NCBI GenBank assembly: GCA_050184415.1
Contig: JBFXAJ010000006.1
Coordinates: forward strand, 75,733-139,732
Origin: JADLGL01 sp050184415
GTDB lineage: Bacteria > Pseudomonadota > Alphaproteobacteria > Rhizobiales > Kaistiaceae
Reading direction: 5' to 3'
Length of the DNA stretch: 64,000 bases
Under the pieces are notes generated by a model. It was not told where the DNA came from, did not search any database, and saw only the letters and a program-made list of their open reading frames with translations. Positions within the stretch are counted from its first letter, which is position 1. Each line of letters begins with the position of its first letter. Shown one piece after another: positions 18,926-26,959 of the stretch. The position numbers and the translations under genes are program-made.

Positions 18926-19366
18926 ATGGCCCGCGGGCCGCAATCGATCCTCTTCGCCTGCAAGACCAACAGCGTCCGCTCGCCGATGGCCGCCGCGCTG
19001 GCGCGGTCGCTGCTGCCGGAGGTCTACATCGCCTCCGCCGGCGTCTTCCGCGGCGAGCCGGACCCCTTTGCCGTCGCCGCGATGGAGGAGATCGGGCTCG
19101 ACCTCTCCATCCACCGTCCGCTCGCCTTCGAGGACCTCGAGGACGGCTTCTTCGACCTTGTGGTTACGCTGGCGCCGGAGGCCCATCACCGGGCGATGGA
19201 GCTGACGCGGAACGACGCCGTCGAGGTCGAGTACTGGCCGACGCCCGACGCTACCGCCGCTTCCGGCAACCGGGAGCAGCAGCTCTCCGCCTATCGCGAC
19301 GTGCGCGACATGCTGACCAGACGCATCCGCGAGCGCTTCCTCGGCGGCACCGGCGCGGGGCGCTAG
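18926..19366 (+). CDS. Low-molecular-weight phosphotyrosine phosphatase-like protein
   Basis: This 146-residue cytoplasmic protein of the LMW-PTP/ArsC-like fold has the phosphate-binding loop C-X5-R as CKTNSVRS (Cys12, Arg18). The usual general-acid Asp region near the C-terminus appears as WPTPDATA. The canonical CxxNxxRS loop is kept as C-K-T-N-S-V-R-S. The ATG at 18926 (4 bases after the UPF0262 stop) is preferred over upstream starts that overlap the neighbour. Its substrate in this conserved cluster is unknown. Confidence 0.85.
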   Translation: MARGPQSILFACKTNSVRSPMAAALARSLLPEVYIASAGVFRGEPDPFAVAAMEEIGLDLSIHRPLAFEDLEDGFFDLVVTLAPEAHHRAMELTRNDAVEVEYWPTPDATAASGNREQQLSAYRDVRDMLTRRIRERFLGGTGAGR

Positions 19367-19465
19367 TTCCCATGGAAACGTTGGGCAATCCCCGGCCGGT
19401 TCGGTTCACATCTTCGGCATATTGGGCTAGCTTCCGCGCACTTTGCGGACCGTGTCGGGACGTGC

Positions 19466-19684
19466 ATGGCCAAGGAAGAGATCATCGAATTTCCCGGTGT
19501 CGTGACCGAGCTGCTGCCCAACGCCACCTTTCGGGTGAGACTCGAAAACGAGCACGAGATTATCGCCGCCATGGCCGGCAGAATGCGCAAGAACCGGATC
19601 AGGGTCCTGGCCGGCGACAAGGTCCTGGTCGAGATGACGCCCTACGATCTTTCCAAGGGCCGCATCAGCTACCGCTTCAAATAG
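19466..19684 (+). CDS. infA: Translation initiation factor IF-1
   Basis: This 72-residue S1-fold protein binds the 30S A site during initiation. The sequence begins MAKEEIIEFPGVVTELLPNA and ends LSKGRISYRFK, the canonical form. It sits 99 bases after the phosphatase gene and before maf, the standard alphaproteobacterial order. Confidence 0.98.
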   Translation: MAKEEIIEFPGVVTELLPNATFRVRLENEHEIIAAMAGRMRKNRIRVLAGDKVLVEMTPYDLSKGRISYRFK

Positions 19685-19718
19685 TCGAACCGATTCGAGG
19701 AAAGGGCCGAACCTGACG

Positions 19719-20357
19719 ATGAGCGGACGGGACAGGCTGATACTCGCGTCCGCTTCGCCGCGCCGCCTGCAACTCCTCAACCAGATCGGCATCGATCCCG
19801 ACGCCATCATCCCGACCGATATCGACGAGACGCCGCGGCGCGCCGAGGTCCCGCGAAACCTCGCCGCAAGGCTGGCGCGCGAGAAGGCCGGCGCGGCGCG
19901 GGCCATCATGACCCGCGAAGGCGGCGAAGGCTTCATCCTCGCCGCCGACACCGTGGTCGCCGTGGGACGTCGCGTCCTCCCCAAGGCCGAGTCGCTCGAT
20001 GATGCCGAGCGCTGCCTGTCGCTCCTTTCGGGGCGCGGACACCGTGTCTTCACCGGCGTTGCGCTCTTGACGCCGGGCGGCAAGCTCCGGCAGCGCCTCG
20101 TCGAGACGCGAGTGCGGTTCAAGCGCCTTTCGGAAGAGGAGGTTCGACACTACATCGCATCGGGCGAGTGGCGCGGCGTTGCCGGCGGCTACTCGATCCA
20201 GGGCATTGCCGCGAGCTTCGTGCAGCAGCTGGTCGGCTCCTACTCCAACGTCGTCGGGCTGCCCCTGTTCGAGACGGCGGCTCTCCTCGACGGCGCCGGC
20301 TATCCCGTCCGCCGCAACTGGATCATCCATCGGAACACGTCCCATGAAGCCGGATGA
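19719..20357 (+). CDS. maf: Maf-family nucleoside triphosphate pyrophosphatase
   Basis: This 212-residue cytoplasmic house-cleaning pyrophosphatase acts on non-canonical or regulatory NTPs. Family motifs are LILASASPRRLQLLNQIG at the N-terminus, AADTVVAVGRRVLPKAE with the catalytic Asp, and the C-terminal GGYSIQGIAASFVQQLVGSY. Its end overlaps the yacG start by 14 bases. Which Maf subfamily it is cannot be fixed by eye. Confidence 0.93.
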   Translation: MSGRDRLILASASPRRLQLLNQIGIDPDAIIPTDIDETPRRAEVPRNLAARLAREKAGAARAIMTREGGEGFILAADTVVAVGRRVLPKAESLDDAERCLSLLSGRGHRVFTGVALLTPGGKLRQRLVETRVRFKRLSEEEVRHYIASGEWRGVAGGYSIQGIAASFVQQLVGSYSNVVGLPLFETAALLDGAGYPVRRNWIIHRNTSHEAG

Positions 20358-20553
20358 GAAGAGAGCGGACGCCCCACCTCGCCGCAAGGCCCGGCCCTGT
20401 CCGATCTGCGGCCGTCCGTCGACCCCGGCGCTCCGCCCCTTCTGCTCGGCCGAATGCGCCGACCGCGACCTTCACCGCTGGCTGTCGGACAAATACGCGA
20501 TCCGGACCATCGCCGACGAGGACGACAAGGACGGCGGCTACGGCCCGTCCTAG
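20344..20553 (+). CDS. yacG: DNA gyrase inhibitor YacG-type zinc protein
   Basis: This 69-residue protein has a four-cysteine zinc site: CPIC and, 15 residues on, FCSAEC, followed by ADRDLHRWLSDKYAI, the YacG signature. E. coli YacG inhibits gyrase by binding GyrB. The ATG at 20344 lies inside the maf 3' end (14-base overlap), which suggests translational coupling. It is the last gene of the murA-to-yacG cluster. Confidence 0.93.
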   Translation: MKPDEKRADAPPRRKARPCPICGRPSTPALRPFCSAECADRDLHRWLSDKYAIRTIADEDDKDGGYGPS

Positions 20554-20663
20554 CTCGCGCTGGACGTGTCGTGTGATCTAGGTGCCGCAGCCCGCGAATG
20601 ACGCTCACGACTATCCCGGCACTGTCAGGATTTTCGGTCCGCCACATCCGCTTCGGCGACGAC

Positions 20664-20903
20664 TCACCCGCGGCCTATCATCAGCGTTTCGTCGAATGCC
20701 GTGACATTGTCGCGGAGCACGGCGCGGCAGCGCAGCCGCCAGGGCGAGCCGGCCGCGGCGTCGATCACCACGAAATTGTGCCGGCGCTCGACAGCGAGGT
20801 CCCCGCGCCGGATCGGGCCTGGATAGAAGCCGCTGTGGATCGAGCTCGAGGTGATCTCGACGACGCTGTATCGGTGCGACAGCAGGACAGCTTCCGAACT
20901 ACC
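20664..20903 (-). pseudogene. Possible gene remnant of unknown family
   Basis: On the minus strand an open frame of 79 codons without an ATG or GTG start at its upstream end reads in a protein-like way (SHRYSVVEITSSS, then RRHNFVVIDAAAGSPWRLRC, then DNVTAFDETLMIGRG). It is preceded in frame by a stop. Its composition looks coding but no family was recognised. It could be the 3' remnant of a gene. The remaining sequence between yacG and 21013 shows no gene. Confidence 0.3.
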
Positions 20904-21013
20904 TCATGGAGCGACCTGATCGCTAGCCAAAGTCACGCACGAGCCATGACCGGCCATGACGGGCCGAAAACGCCGGCGAACGCTGCCGTCCCGAGCCTTT
21001 GGCATGGCGGCGG

Positions 21014-22324
21014 TCAGCGCACCACCATGGTCCCGTTCATCCCGGCGTCGACGACGTTGGGACCGAGCCGGACCTGGACCGAGAAGGGATATTCCCGGGG
21101 CGTGATCGGGACGAAGCGCACGATCAGCTCGCCCGGCTCGTCGAACTCCAGGCCGGCAAACCCCATGCTCGGCATCACCTCGATGCCGTTGATCCGGATC
21201 TGCTCGATCCAGGAGTAGCGGAAGAGATCCTCCGCCGTGATGAACACCTCCTGAGCGCCGTCATTCGTGATCACCCAGCGATAGAGCTTGCCCGTCTCCA
21301 GTTCGAAGGCGTTCTGCGACAGCGTGAAGTCCGCGCCGTTGATCGCCATCTCGATGGTCGTGGGATTGGCCGCCAAGTCGCCCCCACCCGTGCGTGGCGC
21401 CGCGGCTGTCGCTGCTGTTGCGGCGGGGGCCGGTGCTGGCAGTGATGCCGGCGTCGCCGCACCAGCGCGTTCCAGCGCGGGACCGACCGCCACGGGGCCG
21501 GCCTGGCCCGGAGGCGGCACCATCTCGGCCGCCGGCCGTACCGGCGCCGGCGGAGTCGCGGCCGTTGCCGGAGCCGCGACTGCCCCGGCGGCCGGTGGCG
21601 TCGCGGGCGGCGGGTCCGTCGCCGGCGTCGCCGCCAATCGGGCCTCGAGCGCGGTGAGCTGGCCCGCGATCGCTGCGAGTGCCTCCGCGACGGCGGCGTC
21701 GCCGCCTCCCGCAAGATCGGCGAGCGCGGCCGCGGTCGTCTCCTGTCGGGCCTGAAGGTCGGCGATCGCGGCGGCAACCTCCGGATTGCCGGCAGCAAGC
21801 CGGTCGGTGACCGCGGTCCACGCGGACTGAGCCGCCGCAAGGTCGTTGATGCGCTGCGCTAGACGCGCGAGCTCCGCCGAGACGTCGGGACCGGCGCCGG
21901 GCGCCGCGTTGGCGGCCGCGAGCGCGGCGAACGCGCCCTGCTGGTCCGTGGCGATCGTCGCGATGGCCGCGTCGAGGTTTGTGGTGGCCTGTTCCTGCCG
22001 GGCGGCGAGGTCGGCGATCGCGCCGGTCACGGCCTGGAGGTCGCGGCCGAGCGCGGCGATGGCGTCGGCATTGGCCTGGTTGGCGGCCCGCAGGTCCGCG
22101 ACGAGGTCACCCAGTACCGCTTCGTCGGCGGCTGCCTGGGGCTCGGGCGTTCCGCCATTGCCACAGGCCGCGAGGAGGAAAACCGCTGCCGAGGCTGCCA
22201 GGGACAGTGCCCATTTCTGCGGCAGGCGGCGAAAGGCGGCAGTGCGTGTCGCTGCGGCGGGTCGCAACGCGTCGCGGCCCGCCTGCGGGGCCGGGCGCGT
22301 GGACGAAGGGAGATGACCGGTCAT
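21014..22324 (-). CDS. Lipoprotein with Ala-rich coiled coil and cupredoxin-like C-terminal domain
   Basis: This 436-residue envelope protein starts with a basic stretch and a lipoprotein signal ending FLLAAC (Cys near residue 51). A long Ala-rich helical region with LAARQ/LQARQ repeats (about 65-255) probably forms a coiled coil, then comes a Pro/Ala linker (about 255-330). The final 110 residues form a cupredoxin-like domain (NGADFTLSQNAFELETGKLY to REYPFSVQVRLGPNVVDAGM). The domain is paralogous to the upstream protein. The Cys and His of a copper site are missing. It overlaps the upstream stop by 1 base. Function unknown. Confidence 0.7.
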   Translation of the reverse strand: MTGHLPSSTRPAPQAGRDALRPAAATRTAAFRRLPQKWALSLAASAAVFLLAACGNGGTPEPQAAADEAVLGDLVADLRAANQANADAIAALGRDLQAVTGAIADLAARQEQATTNLDAAIATIATDQQGAFAALAAANAAPGAGPDVSAELARLAQRINDLAAAQSAWTAVTDRLAAGNPEVAAAIADLQARQETTAAALADLAGGGDAAVAEALAAIAGQLTALEARLAATPATDPPPATPPAAGAVAAPATAATPPAPVRPAAEMVPPPGQAGPVAVGPALERAGAATPASLPAPAPAATAATAAAPRTGGGDLAANPTTIEMAINGADFTLSQNAFELETGKLYRWVITNDGAQEVFITAEDLFRYSWIEQIRINGIEVMPSMGFAGLEFDEPGELIVRFVPITPREYPFSVQVRLGPNVVDAGMNGTMVVR

Positions 22325-22734
22325 CAGCGGACGATGAACGTCCCTGTGCTCTCGCCGACCGAGAACGGATATTCGCCGGGGCGGATCGGCACGAACGAGA
22401 AGAACACGGTCCCGGCAACGTCGAATTCGAGGCCGTAGAACGACATGCCCTGGACGTGGACTTCGATGCCGTTGATCACGACCTGGTTCAGCCACACGTT
22501 CCGCAGCAGCTCCGGCGCACGGAACATCGCCTCGGCCGCTCCGTCGGACGTGATGGTGAGGCGATAGTAGAGCCCGGTCTCGATCTCGAAGGTCGTCGCC
22601 GAGAGCGCCATCGCCGCGCCGGTGATGCCGAGCTCGATCCGGTTGGCCGGCAACGCCGCGAGGTTCCCTTCGGCATGAGCCGCCATCGGCATTGCGATCG
22701 CTGCCGCGAGAATAACGCCTCGCATCACCTGCAT
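22324..22734 (-). CDS. Exported cupredoxin-like protein without copper ligands
   Basis: This 136-residue secreted protein has a Sec signal (to about residue 22, AAHA) and one cupredoxin-like beta domain. It contains MALSATTFEIETGLYYRLTI, a central WLNQVVINGIEVHV and the C-terminal PGEYPFSVGESTGTFIV. In copper cupredoxins the last loop carries Cys-His-Met; here the matching loop has none of these. The start at 22734 is supported by GGGAGGA about 6 bases upstream. It is coupled to the lipoprotein gene, which carries the same domain, so the pair may act together in the periplasm. The role is unknown. Confidence 0.7.
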   Translation of the reverse strand: MQVMRGVILAAAIAMPMAAHAEGNLAALPANRIELGITGAAMALSATTFEIETGLYYRLTITSDGAAEAMFRAPELLRNVWLNQVVINGIEVHVQGMSFYGLEFDVAGTVFFSFVPIRPGEYPFSVGESTGTFIVR

Positions 22735-22761
22735 GAATTCCTCCCCCCGTTCTGCTCCGCC

Positions 22762-22822
22762 GACATGTTCTAAATACATGTCTATGAGAGTCATCTTATT
22801 GGCGGAGAGGATGAGGCGTCAA
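22762..22822 (-). promoter_or_regulatory. Candidate promoter and operator of the cupredoxin-like pair
   Basis: On the minus strand TTGACG (22822-22817) and TAAGAT (22798-22793) form a sigma70-like promoter with an 18-base spacer. Just downstream, GACATGT (22762-22768) and ACATGTC (22776-22782) form a perfect 7-base inverted repeat with a 7-base spacer, well placed to act as an operator. No regulator gene is adjacent, so the cognate factor is unknown. Confidence 0.5.
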
Positions 22823-23014
22823 TGCAATGATGCCCGCGCATTCGGGACGCGACCGCCGTGCCGGTTGCGACCGGGCGAGATACCGAACAAACCCGTCGCC
22901 GCGAGGCGCAAACCGGCAAGGCAACCGGAATCCGATGCGGCCTCGCGGCGGCCCGGTTCCGATGCATCCGATCCGGGGACATCGGGTCCGGCGAACCGGA
23001 CCCGATATTGCGGT

Positions 23015-24235
23015 CTACTGGAAGGTGTAGGGCGTGAACCGCGCCTCGCCGATGGTCGCGAACCACTCGCGCACCACCGCCGGGTCCTCGGTGAAGCCGA
23101 GGGCGATCGTGAGCAGCATGCGGGCCTTGAGCGGGGCGAGATCGCCGGCGTTGATGAGGTTCCCTCCGCCGGTCTCATAGGCGCCCTGGCCGCCGGTACG
23201 CGAGGCGCTGACGAGCACAACGCCAGCCTCGAGCGCCGCGTCGCGGGCGTCGTTCTGGAGCGCCGAGATGCCGCCCGGGCCGTGGCCGGCGAGCACGATG
23301 CCGGCCGCGCCGCCGGCAACCGCGCCGTCGATCGGGCCCGTGGTCGGCTGGATGTAGGTGTAGACGATGTCGACCGGCGGGAACGCGTCAGGCGCGATCG
23401 TCGCAAGGTCGAACGGCGTCGCCCATTCGTCGGTCCCGCACGACTGCACGCGGGCCGGCGCGCGCATCACGAGGATGTTGTCCTGGTTGACGACGCCGAG
23501 CGGCCCGTAGAGCAGCGAGCCGAAGGTGTCCATGCGGTAGCCGTCGGTCTTGGTGACATCGCGGGCCGCGAAGAACTGGTCGTTGAGGAGGACGACGGTG
23601 CCGAAGCAGGTCGTGCCGCCATTGGCGGCAAGACGGATCGAGCTGAAGAGGTTGGTGTAACCGTCATAGGTGAAGGTGTTGTACTGGTGCATGGCACCGG
23701 TCAGCACCACCGGCTTCGGCGACCGGATGGTGAGGTCGAAGAAATAGGCGTCCTCTTCCAGCACGTTGGTGCCGGCCGTGAGGACGAGGCCGTCGACCTC
23801 CGGATCGGCAAGGAAGGCGTCGATCGTCCGCGAGATGACGTAGAGCTTCTCGAGCGTCAGCCCGCCCGAGCTGCCGATGTTGTAGCCGTTGGCGGCGAGG
23901 TTCACGACCGAGATGTTCGCGATCTCGGCGAGCTCGGGATAGAGGTCCTCGACGACGGTCTGAAGGCCGTTCGCCGGACCGTTCTCGCCGCCATAGTTGA
24001 GGTAGCTGATGCGGGTCACGGCGCTCGAGGTGATGGTGCCGGCCGTGTCGAGCACGATGATGTTGGGCAGGTCGGGATTGTATTCCGGGCCGACCGCCGT
24101 GATCGGGAATTCGGGCAGCGCAGGAATCTCCTGGGCCTGTGAAGCAACTGCCGTCCCCACGATCAGTGCTCCCGTGGTCGCGAGCAGTCCGATCGATCTG
24201 AAGACGCTGGAATTGTTTGCCGTACGGGGGGTCAT
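23015..24235 (-). CDS. Exported asparaginase-like protein with altered active site
   Basis: This 406-residue protein has an N-terminal export signal (cleavage near AVASQAQ) and an L-asparaginase II fold. The first catalytic Thr is kept (LDTAGTI), as are GAM, the ARDVTKT segment with Lys and the PQKARVLL-like LKARMLLTIAL. In the second catalytic element the canonical THGTDT reads TAGTNV, so the Asp of the Thr-Asp-Lys triad is Asn, and the substrate Ser-Gln pair reads Ala-Asn. It may be inactive on asparagine or act on another substrate. AAGGA supports the start. It stands alone, 280 bases from the cupredoxin-like pair. Confidence 0.8.
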   Translation of the reverse strand: MTPRTANNSSVFRSIGLLATTGALIVGTAVASQAQEIPALPEFPITAVGPEYNPDLPNIIVLDTAGTITSSAVTRISYLNYGGENGPANGLQTVVEDLYPELAEIANISVVNLAANGYNIGSSGGLTLEKLYVISRTIDAFLADPEVDGLVLTAGTNVLEEDAYFFDLTIRSPKPVVLTGAMHQYNTFTYDGYTNLFSSIRLAANGGTTCFGTVVLLNDQFFAARDVTKTDGYRMDTFGSLLYGPLGVVNQDNILVMRAPARVQSCGTDEWATPFDLATIAPDAFPPVDIVYTYIQPTTGPIDGAVAGGAAGIVLAGHGPGGISALQNDARDAALEAGVVLVSASRTGGQGAYETGGGNLINAGDLAPLKARMLLTIALGFTEDPAVVREWFATIGEARFTPYTFQ

Positions 24236-24807
24236 TTCTGGTCCTTGTGGGCACTACGTGCACGCCGTGGCATCCGGTGCGGACAACCACTGAGCGTCGG
24301 CTCAAAGCAACCGCCGTGCCAAGGTCGGCGCACGCGATCGCAACCGTTCCACCGCGTGGGTCGGATGCCGTTGCCGCGGGCCCGCCCGGGATCGACCTGA
24401 ACGCCATCTGCCCAAGACCGTCCTCCACGTGATCGCATTTGAGGCATGCGGCCAAAGCCACGCGCCGGCGGTGCCCCGAACAGGGGAGCCGACCGTGCCG
24501 CCGGCGATCACGCCCCGCGCTTCACGCCGAGCGCGACCGAGTATGAGTCCCCGGCCTCCGCCAGGCGTGACGACGGAGGGAGGTGGCGCTCGAACAACCA
24601 CGCGGGAGCAGTCCGAACCCCGCAACAGTCACCGCCGCGGAGAGGTCCGGCGGCATACCCACCAAGAGCCGGCCGCGACCGACCGCCTCCGCAGATGCTA
24701 CCGAAACGAGGGTTGCCTTTGCCCAGCCAGTGGCCACGTTGTTGGCAACGACAGATTTGCCGCGTCTGAGCGTCGCTGCGCCCAAGCGGTCACAGGAATC
24801 TCCCAAA
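24236..24807. other. Intergenic stretch with one decayed mosaic-element arm
   Basis: This 570-base gap lies between the divergent asparaginase-like and ABC exporter genes, and I see no supported gene in it. At about 24611-24650 a sequence (CCGAACCCCGCAAC then CCGCGGAGAGGT) resembles the outer arm of the mosaic element found at 8.2 and 41 kb, but I found no partner arm. The promoters of both genes should lie here; none could be assigned with confidence. Confidence 0.5.
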
Positions 24808-25773
24808 ATGCCCGATCTGATGATCGAAGCGCGCGACCTGCGCATGACGTTCAAAGCCCGGACCGGGCCGGTCGAAGCCGTGAAGGGGATCAACCTCGCG
24901 GTCCATGAGGGCGAGAGCTTCGGCTTCCTCGGCCCGAATGGCGCGGGCAAGACGACCACGCTCCGGATGTTCGCGACCCTGCTGCGGCCCTCGGCAGGAC
25001 AGGTCACGATCGCCGGCGTCGATCTTCTCGCCGAGCCGCAGAAGGTCCGCGAGCGGATCGGATATGTCGGCCAGGGCAAGGGCTCGGACGGCGCGATGAC
25101 CGGCCGCGGCGAACTGGTCTATCAGGGCCGCTTCTTCGGGCTTTCAAAGGCCGCCGCCGAGACGCGTGCCGCGGAGCTCCTGTCGGCGTTCGATCTCGCC
25201 GACGCGGCGGACCGGAAGTCGTCGACCTATTCCGGCGGCATGCGGCGCCGGCTCGACGTCGCGATGGGCATGGTCCACCAGCCGCCGCTCCTCTTCCTCG
25301 ACGAGCCCACCACCGGCCTCGACCCGCAGGCGCGGGCGCGGATGTGGGACGAGGTGCTGAAGCTTCGGAACGCCGGCACCACGGTGTTCCTCACCACGCA
25401 TTATCTCGACGAGGCCGACGCCCTCTGCGACCGTATCGCGATCATCGACCACGGGCAGATCGTGGCCCTCGGTACGCCGGACGAACTGAAACGCCAGATC
25501 GGCGGCGACGTCGTCACCCTCGGCGTTCCCGAGGCGTCGCGCCAGGCCGCGCACGACCTGGTCGCGGCGCAAGGCTTCGTCCGGAAGGCAGCGATCGAGG
25601 ACGGCGTCATCCGTCTCTATGTCGAGGCCGGCGACGCGGCGGTACCGCAGCTCCTCCGGACGCTCGACGCCGCCGGGATCGCGGTGACGACGATCTCGTT
25701 CAACCGCCCGAGCCTCAACGACGTGTTCCTGCAGCAGACCGGCCGCTCGCTCCGCGACGAGCCGGGCGCCTGA
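24808..25773 (+). CDS. ABC transporter ATPase, DrrA-type
   Basis: This 321-residue ATPase belongs to the daunorubicin-resistance (DrrA) group that drives ABC-2 exporters. Walker A is GPNGAGKTT (about 42-50), the Q-loop region is YVGQGKGSDGAMTGRGEL, the signature is YSGGMRRR and Walker B is LLFLDEPTTGLDPQAR. A C-terminal domain of about 90 residues ends FNRPSLNDVFLQQTGRSLRDE, typical of DrrA. The ATG at 24808 is chosen because the longer frame has no recognisable family sequence. It pairs with the permease starting 26 bases downstream. The substrate is unknown (drug, lipid or polysaccharide). Confidence 0.9.
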   Translation: MPDLMIEARDLRMTFKARTGPVEAVKGINLAVHEGESFGFLGPNGAGKTTTLRMFATLLRPSAGQVTIAGVDLLAEPQKVRERIGYVGQGKGSDGAMTGRGELVYQGRFFGLSKAAAETRAAELLSAFDLADAADRKSSTYSGGMRRRLDVAMGMVHQPPLLFLDEPTTGLDPQARARMWDEVLKLRNAGTTVFLTTHYLDEADALCDRIAIIDHGQIVALGTPDELKRQIGGDVVTLGVPEASRQAAHDLVAAQGFVRKAAIEDGVIRLYVEAGDAAVPQLLRTLDAAGIAVTTISFNRPSLNDVFLQQTGRSLRDEPGA

Positions 25774-25799
25774 CCCGCCCGGCCAAAGAGAATTGCGCC

Positions 25800-26558
25800 A
25801 TGCACACCGTTCGCGACACCTGGCTCATCTATGCGCGGGCCATGGGGATCAACCTCCGCAACCCGATGTGGCTCATCATCGGTCTGCTGCAGCCGATCCT
25901 CTATCTCCTCCTTTTCGCGCCGCTCCTCGAGGGGCTTGGGATGATGCCAGGCTTCGGCGGCAACGCCTATGACGTGTTCGTGCCGGGCCTCCTGGTGCTG
26001 AATGCGATGTTCGGCTCGCTCTTCGTCGGCTTCGCATTGCTGCAGGAGCTCCATGAGGGCGTCGTCGAGCGCATGCGGGTGACGCCGATGAGCCGGCTGG
26101 CGATGCTGCTCGGGCGAGTCTGCCGCGACGTGACGGTGTTCCTGGTGCAGGGGCTGATCCTGCTCCTCCTTGCGATCCCGTTCGGGCTCGACGTCAATTG
26201 GGGCGGGGCGCTCGCCGCGTTCGGCATCCTGATCCTGATCGGCCTGATGCTCGCGCCGCTGAGCTACACGATCGCGCTCGCGGTGAAGAAGCCGGAGGTG
26301 TTCGCGGGCTTCGTCAACATGTTCGCGCTGCCGCTGATGCTGCTCTCGGGCATCCTGTTGCCGATGACGCTGGCGCCGGAATGGCTGCGGACGATCGCCG
26401 AGTTCAACCCATTCTACCACGCTGTCCTTGCGGTCCGGGCGCTGTTCGCCGGCGATTTCGGCAATTCCGAAGTGCTGATCGGCGGCGGCCTGACGGCGCT
26501 TCTTGCGGTCATCCTGCTCTGGCTCGGCGCCCGCGCCTTCAGCCGCGCGGTGGCTTAG
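25800..26558 (+). CDS. ABC-2 type exporter permease, DrrB-type
   Basis: This 252-residue inner-membrane protein has about six hydrophobic helices. Features are RNPMWLIIGLLQPILYLLLF near the start, ERMRVTPMSRLAMLLGRVCRD in the cytoplasmic loop and the C-terminal LSGILLPMTLAPEWLRTIAEFNPFYHAVLAVRALFAG, the ABC-2 signature region. It forms an exporter with the preceding ATPase. It is convergent with the DUF486 gene, leaving only 8 bases between stops. Confidence 0.9.
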   Translation: MHTVRDTWLIYARAMGINLRNPMWLIIGLLQPILYLLLFAPLLEGLGMMPGFGGNAYDVFVPGLLVLNAMFGSLFVGFALLQELHEGVVERMRVTPMSRLAMLLGRVCRDVTVFLVQGLILLLLAIPFGLDVNWGGALAAFGILILIGLMLAPLSYTIALAVKKPEVFAGFVNMFALPLMLLSGILLPMTLAPEWLRTIAEFNPFYHAVLAVRALFAGDFGNSEVLIGGGLTALLAVILLWLGARAFSRAVA

Positions 26559-26566
26559 GAACCACG

Positions 26567-26932
26567 TCAGACGTGGGTCGCGGTGCCGCGGAAGATGAAC
26601 GCGGCGCCGACGCCGATGAAGGCGAAGCCGATGAGCTGGTTCCAGGTCGGCGGCTCCTTCAGATAGACGATCGAGAAGATCACGAAGATGGTGAGGGTGA
26701 TCACCTCCTGGATCGTCTTCAACTCCGCCGCCGAATAGACCTGGAAGCCGATCCGGTTGGCGGGAATGGCGAAGCAGTACTCGATCAGCGCGAGGCCCCA
26801 GCTGATCGCGATGACGCCGGTGATCGGAAAGCCGGTGAAGCGAAGGTGCCAGTACCAGGCCGCCGTCATGAAGACGTTGGAGACGACCAGCAGCAGGATC
26901 GGCAGCACTGCCGGGCTGGTCAGGAAGTACAT
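26567..26932 (-). CDS. DUF486 small DMT-family membrane protein
   Basis: This 121-residue integral membrane protein has four predicted helices and the DUF486 sequence signature: SNVFMTAAWYWHLRF, AWGLAxxEYxxxxPANRIGF-like ISWGLALIEYCFAIPANRIG and TLTIFVIFSIVYLKEPP. It belongs to the drug/metabolite transporter superfamily in size and topology; no substrate is known. It is probably in one transcript with the upstream transglycosylase gene 27 bases away on the same strand. Confidence 0.88.
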   Translation of the reverse strand: MYFLTSPAVLPILLLVVSNVFMTAAWYWHLRFTGFPITGVIAISWGLALIEYCFAIPANRIGFQVYSAAELKTIQEVITLTIFVIFSIVYLKEPPTWNQLIGFAFIGVGAAFIFRGTATHV

Positions 26933-26959
26933 GGCCGCGCGCTGCCTGGCCGCCGAGGG

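Noticed and set aside
20598..21218. 206-codon plus-strand frame after yacG
   Set aside because: Its 3' half is antisense to the cupredoxin lipoprotein gene and the 5' half is opposite a more protein-like minus-strand remnant.
21288..21755. Ala-rich plus-strand frame opposite the coiled-coil lipoprotein
   Set aside because: Antisense reflection of an Ala/Pro-rich coding region; no motif of its own.
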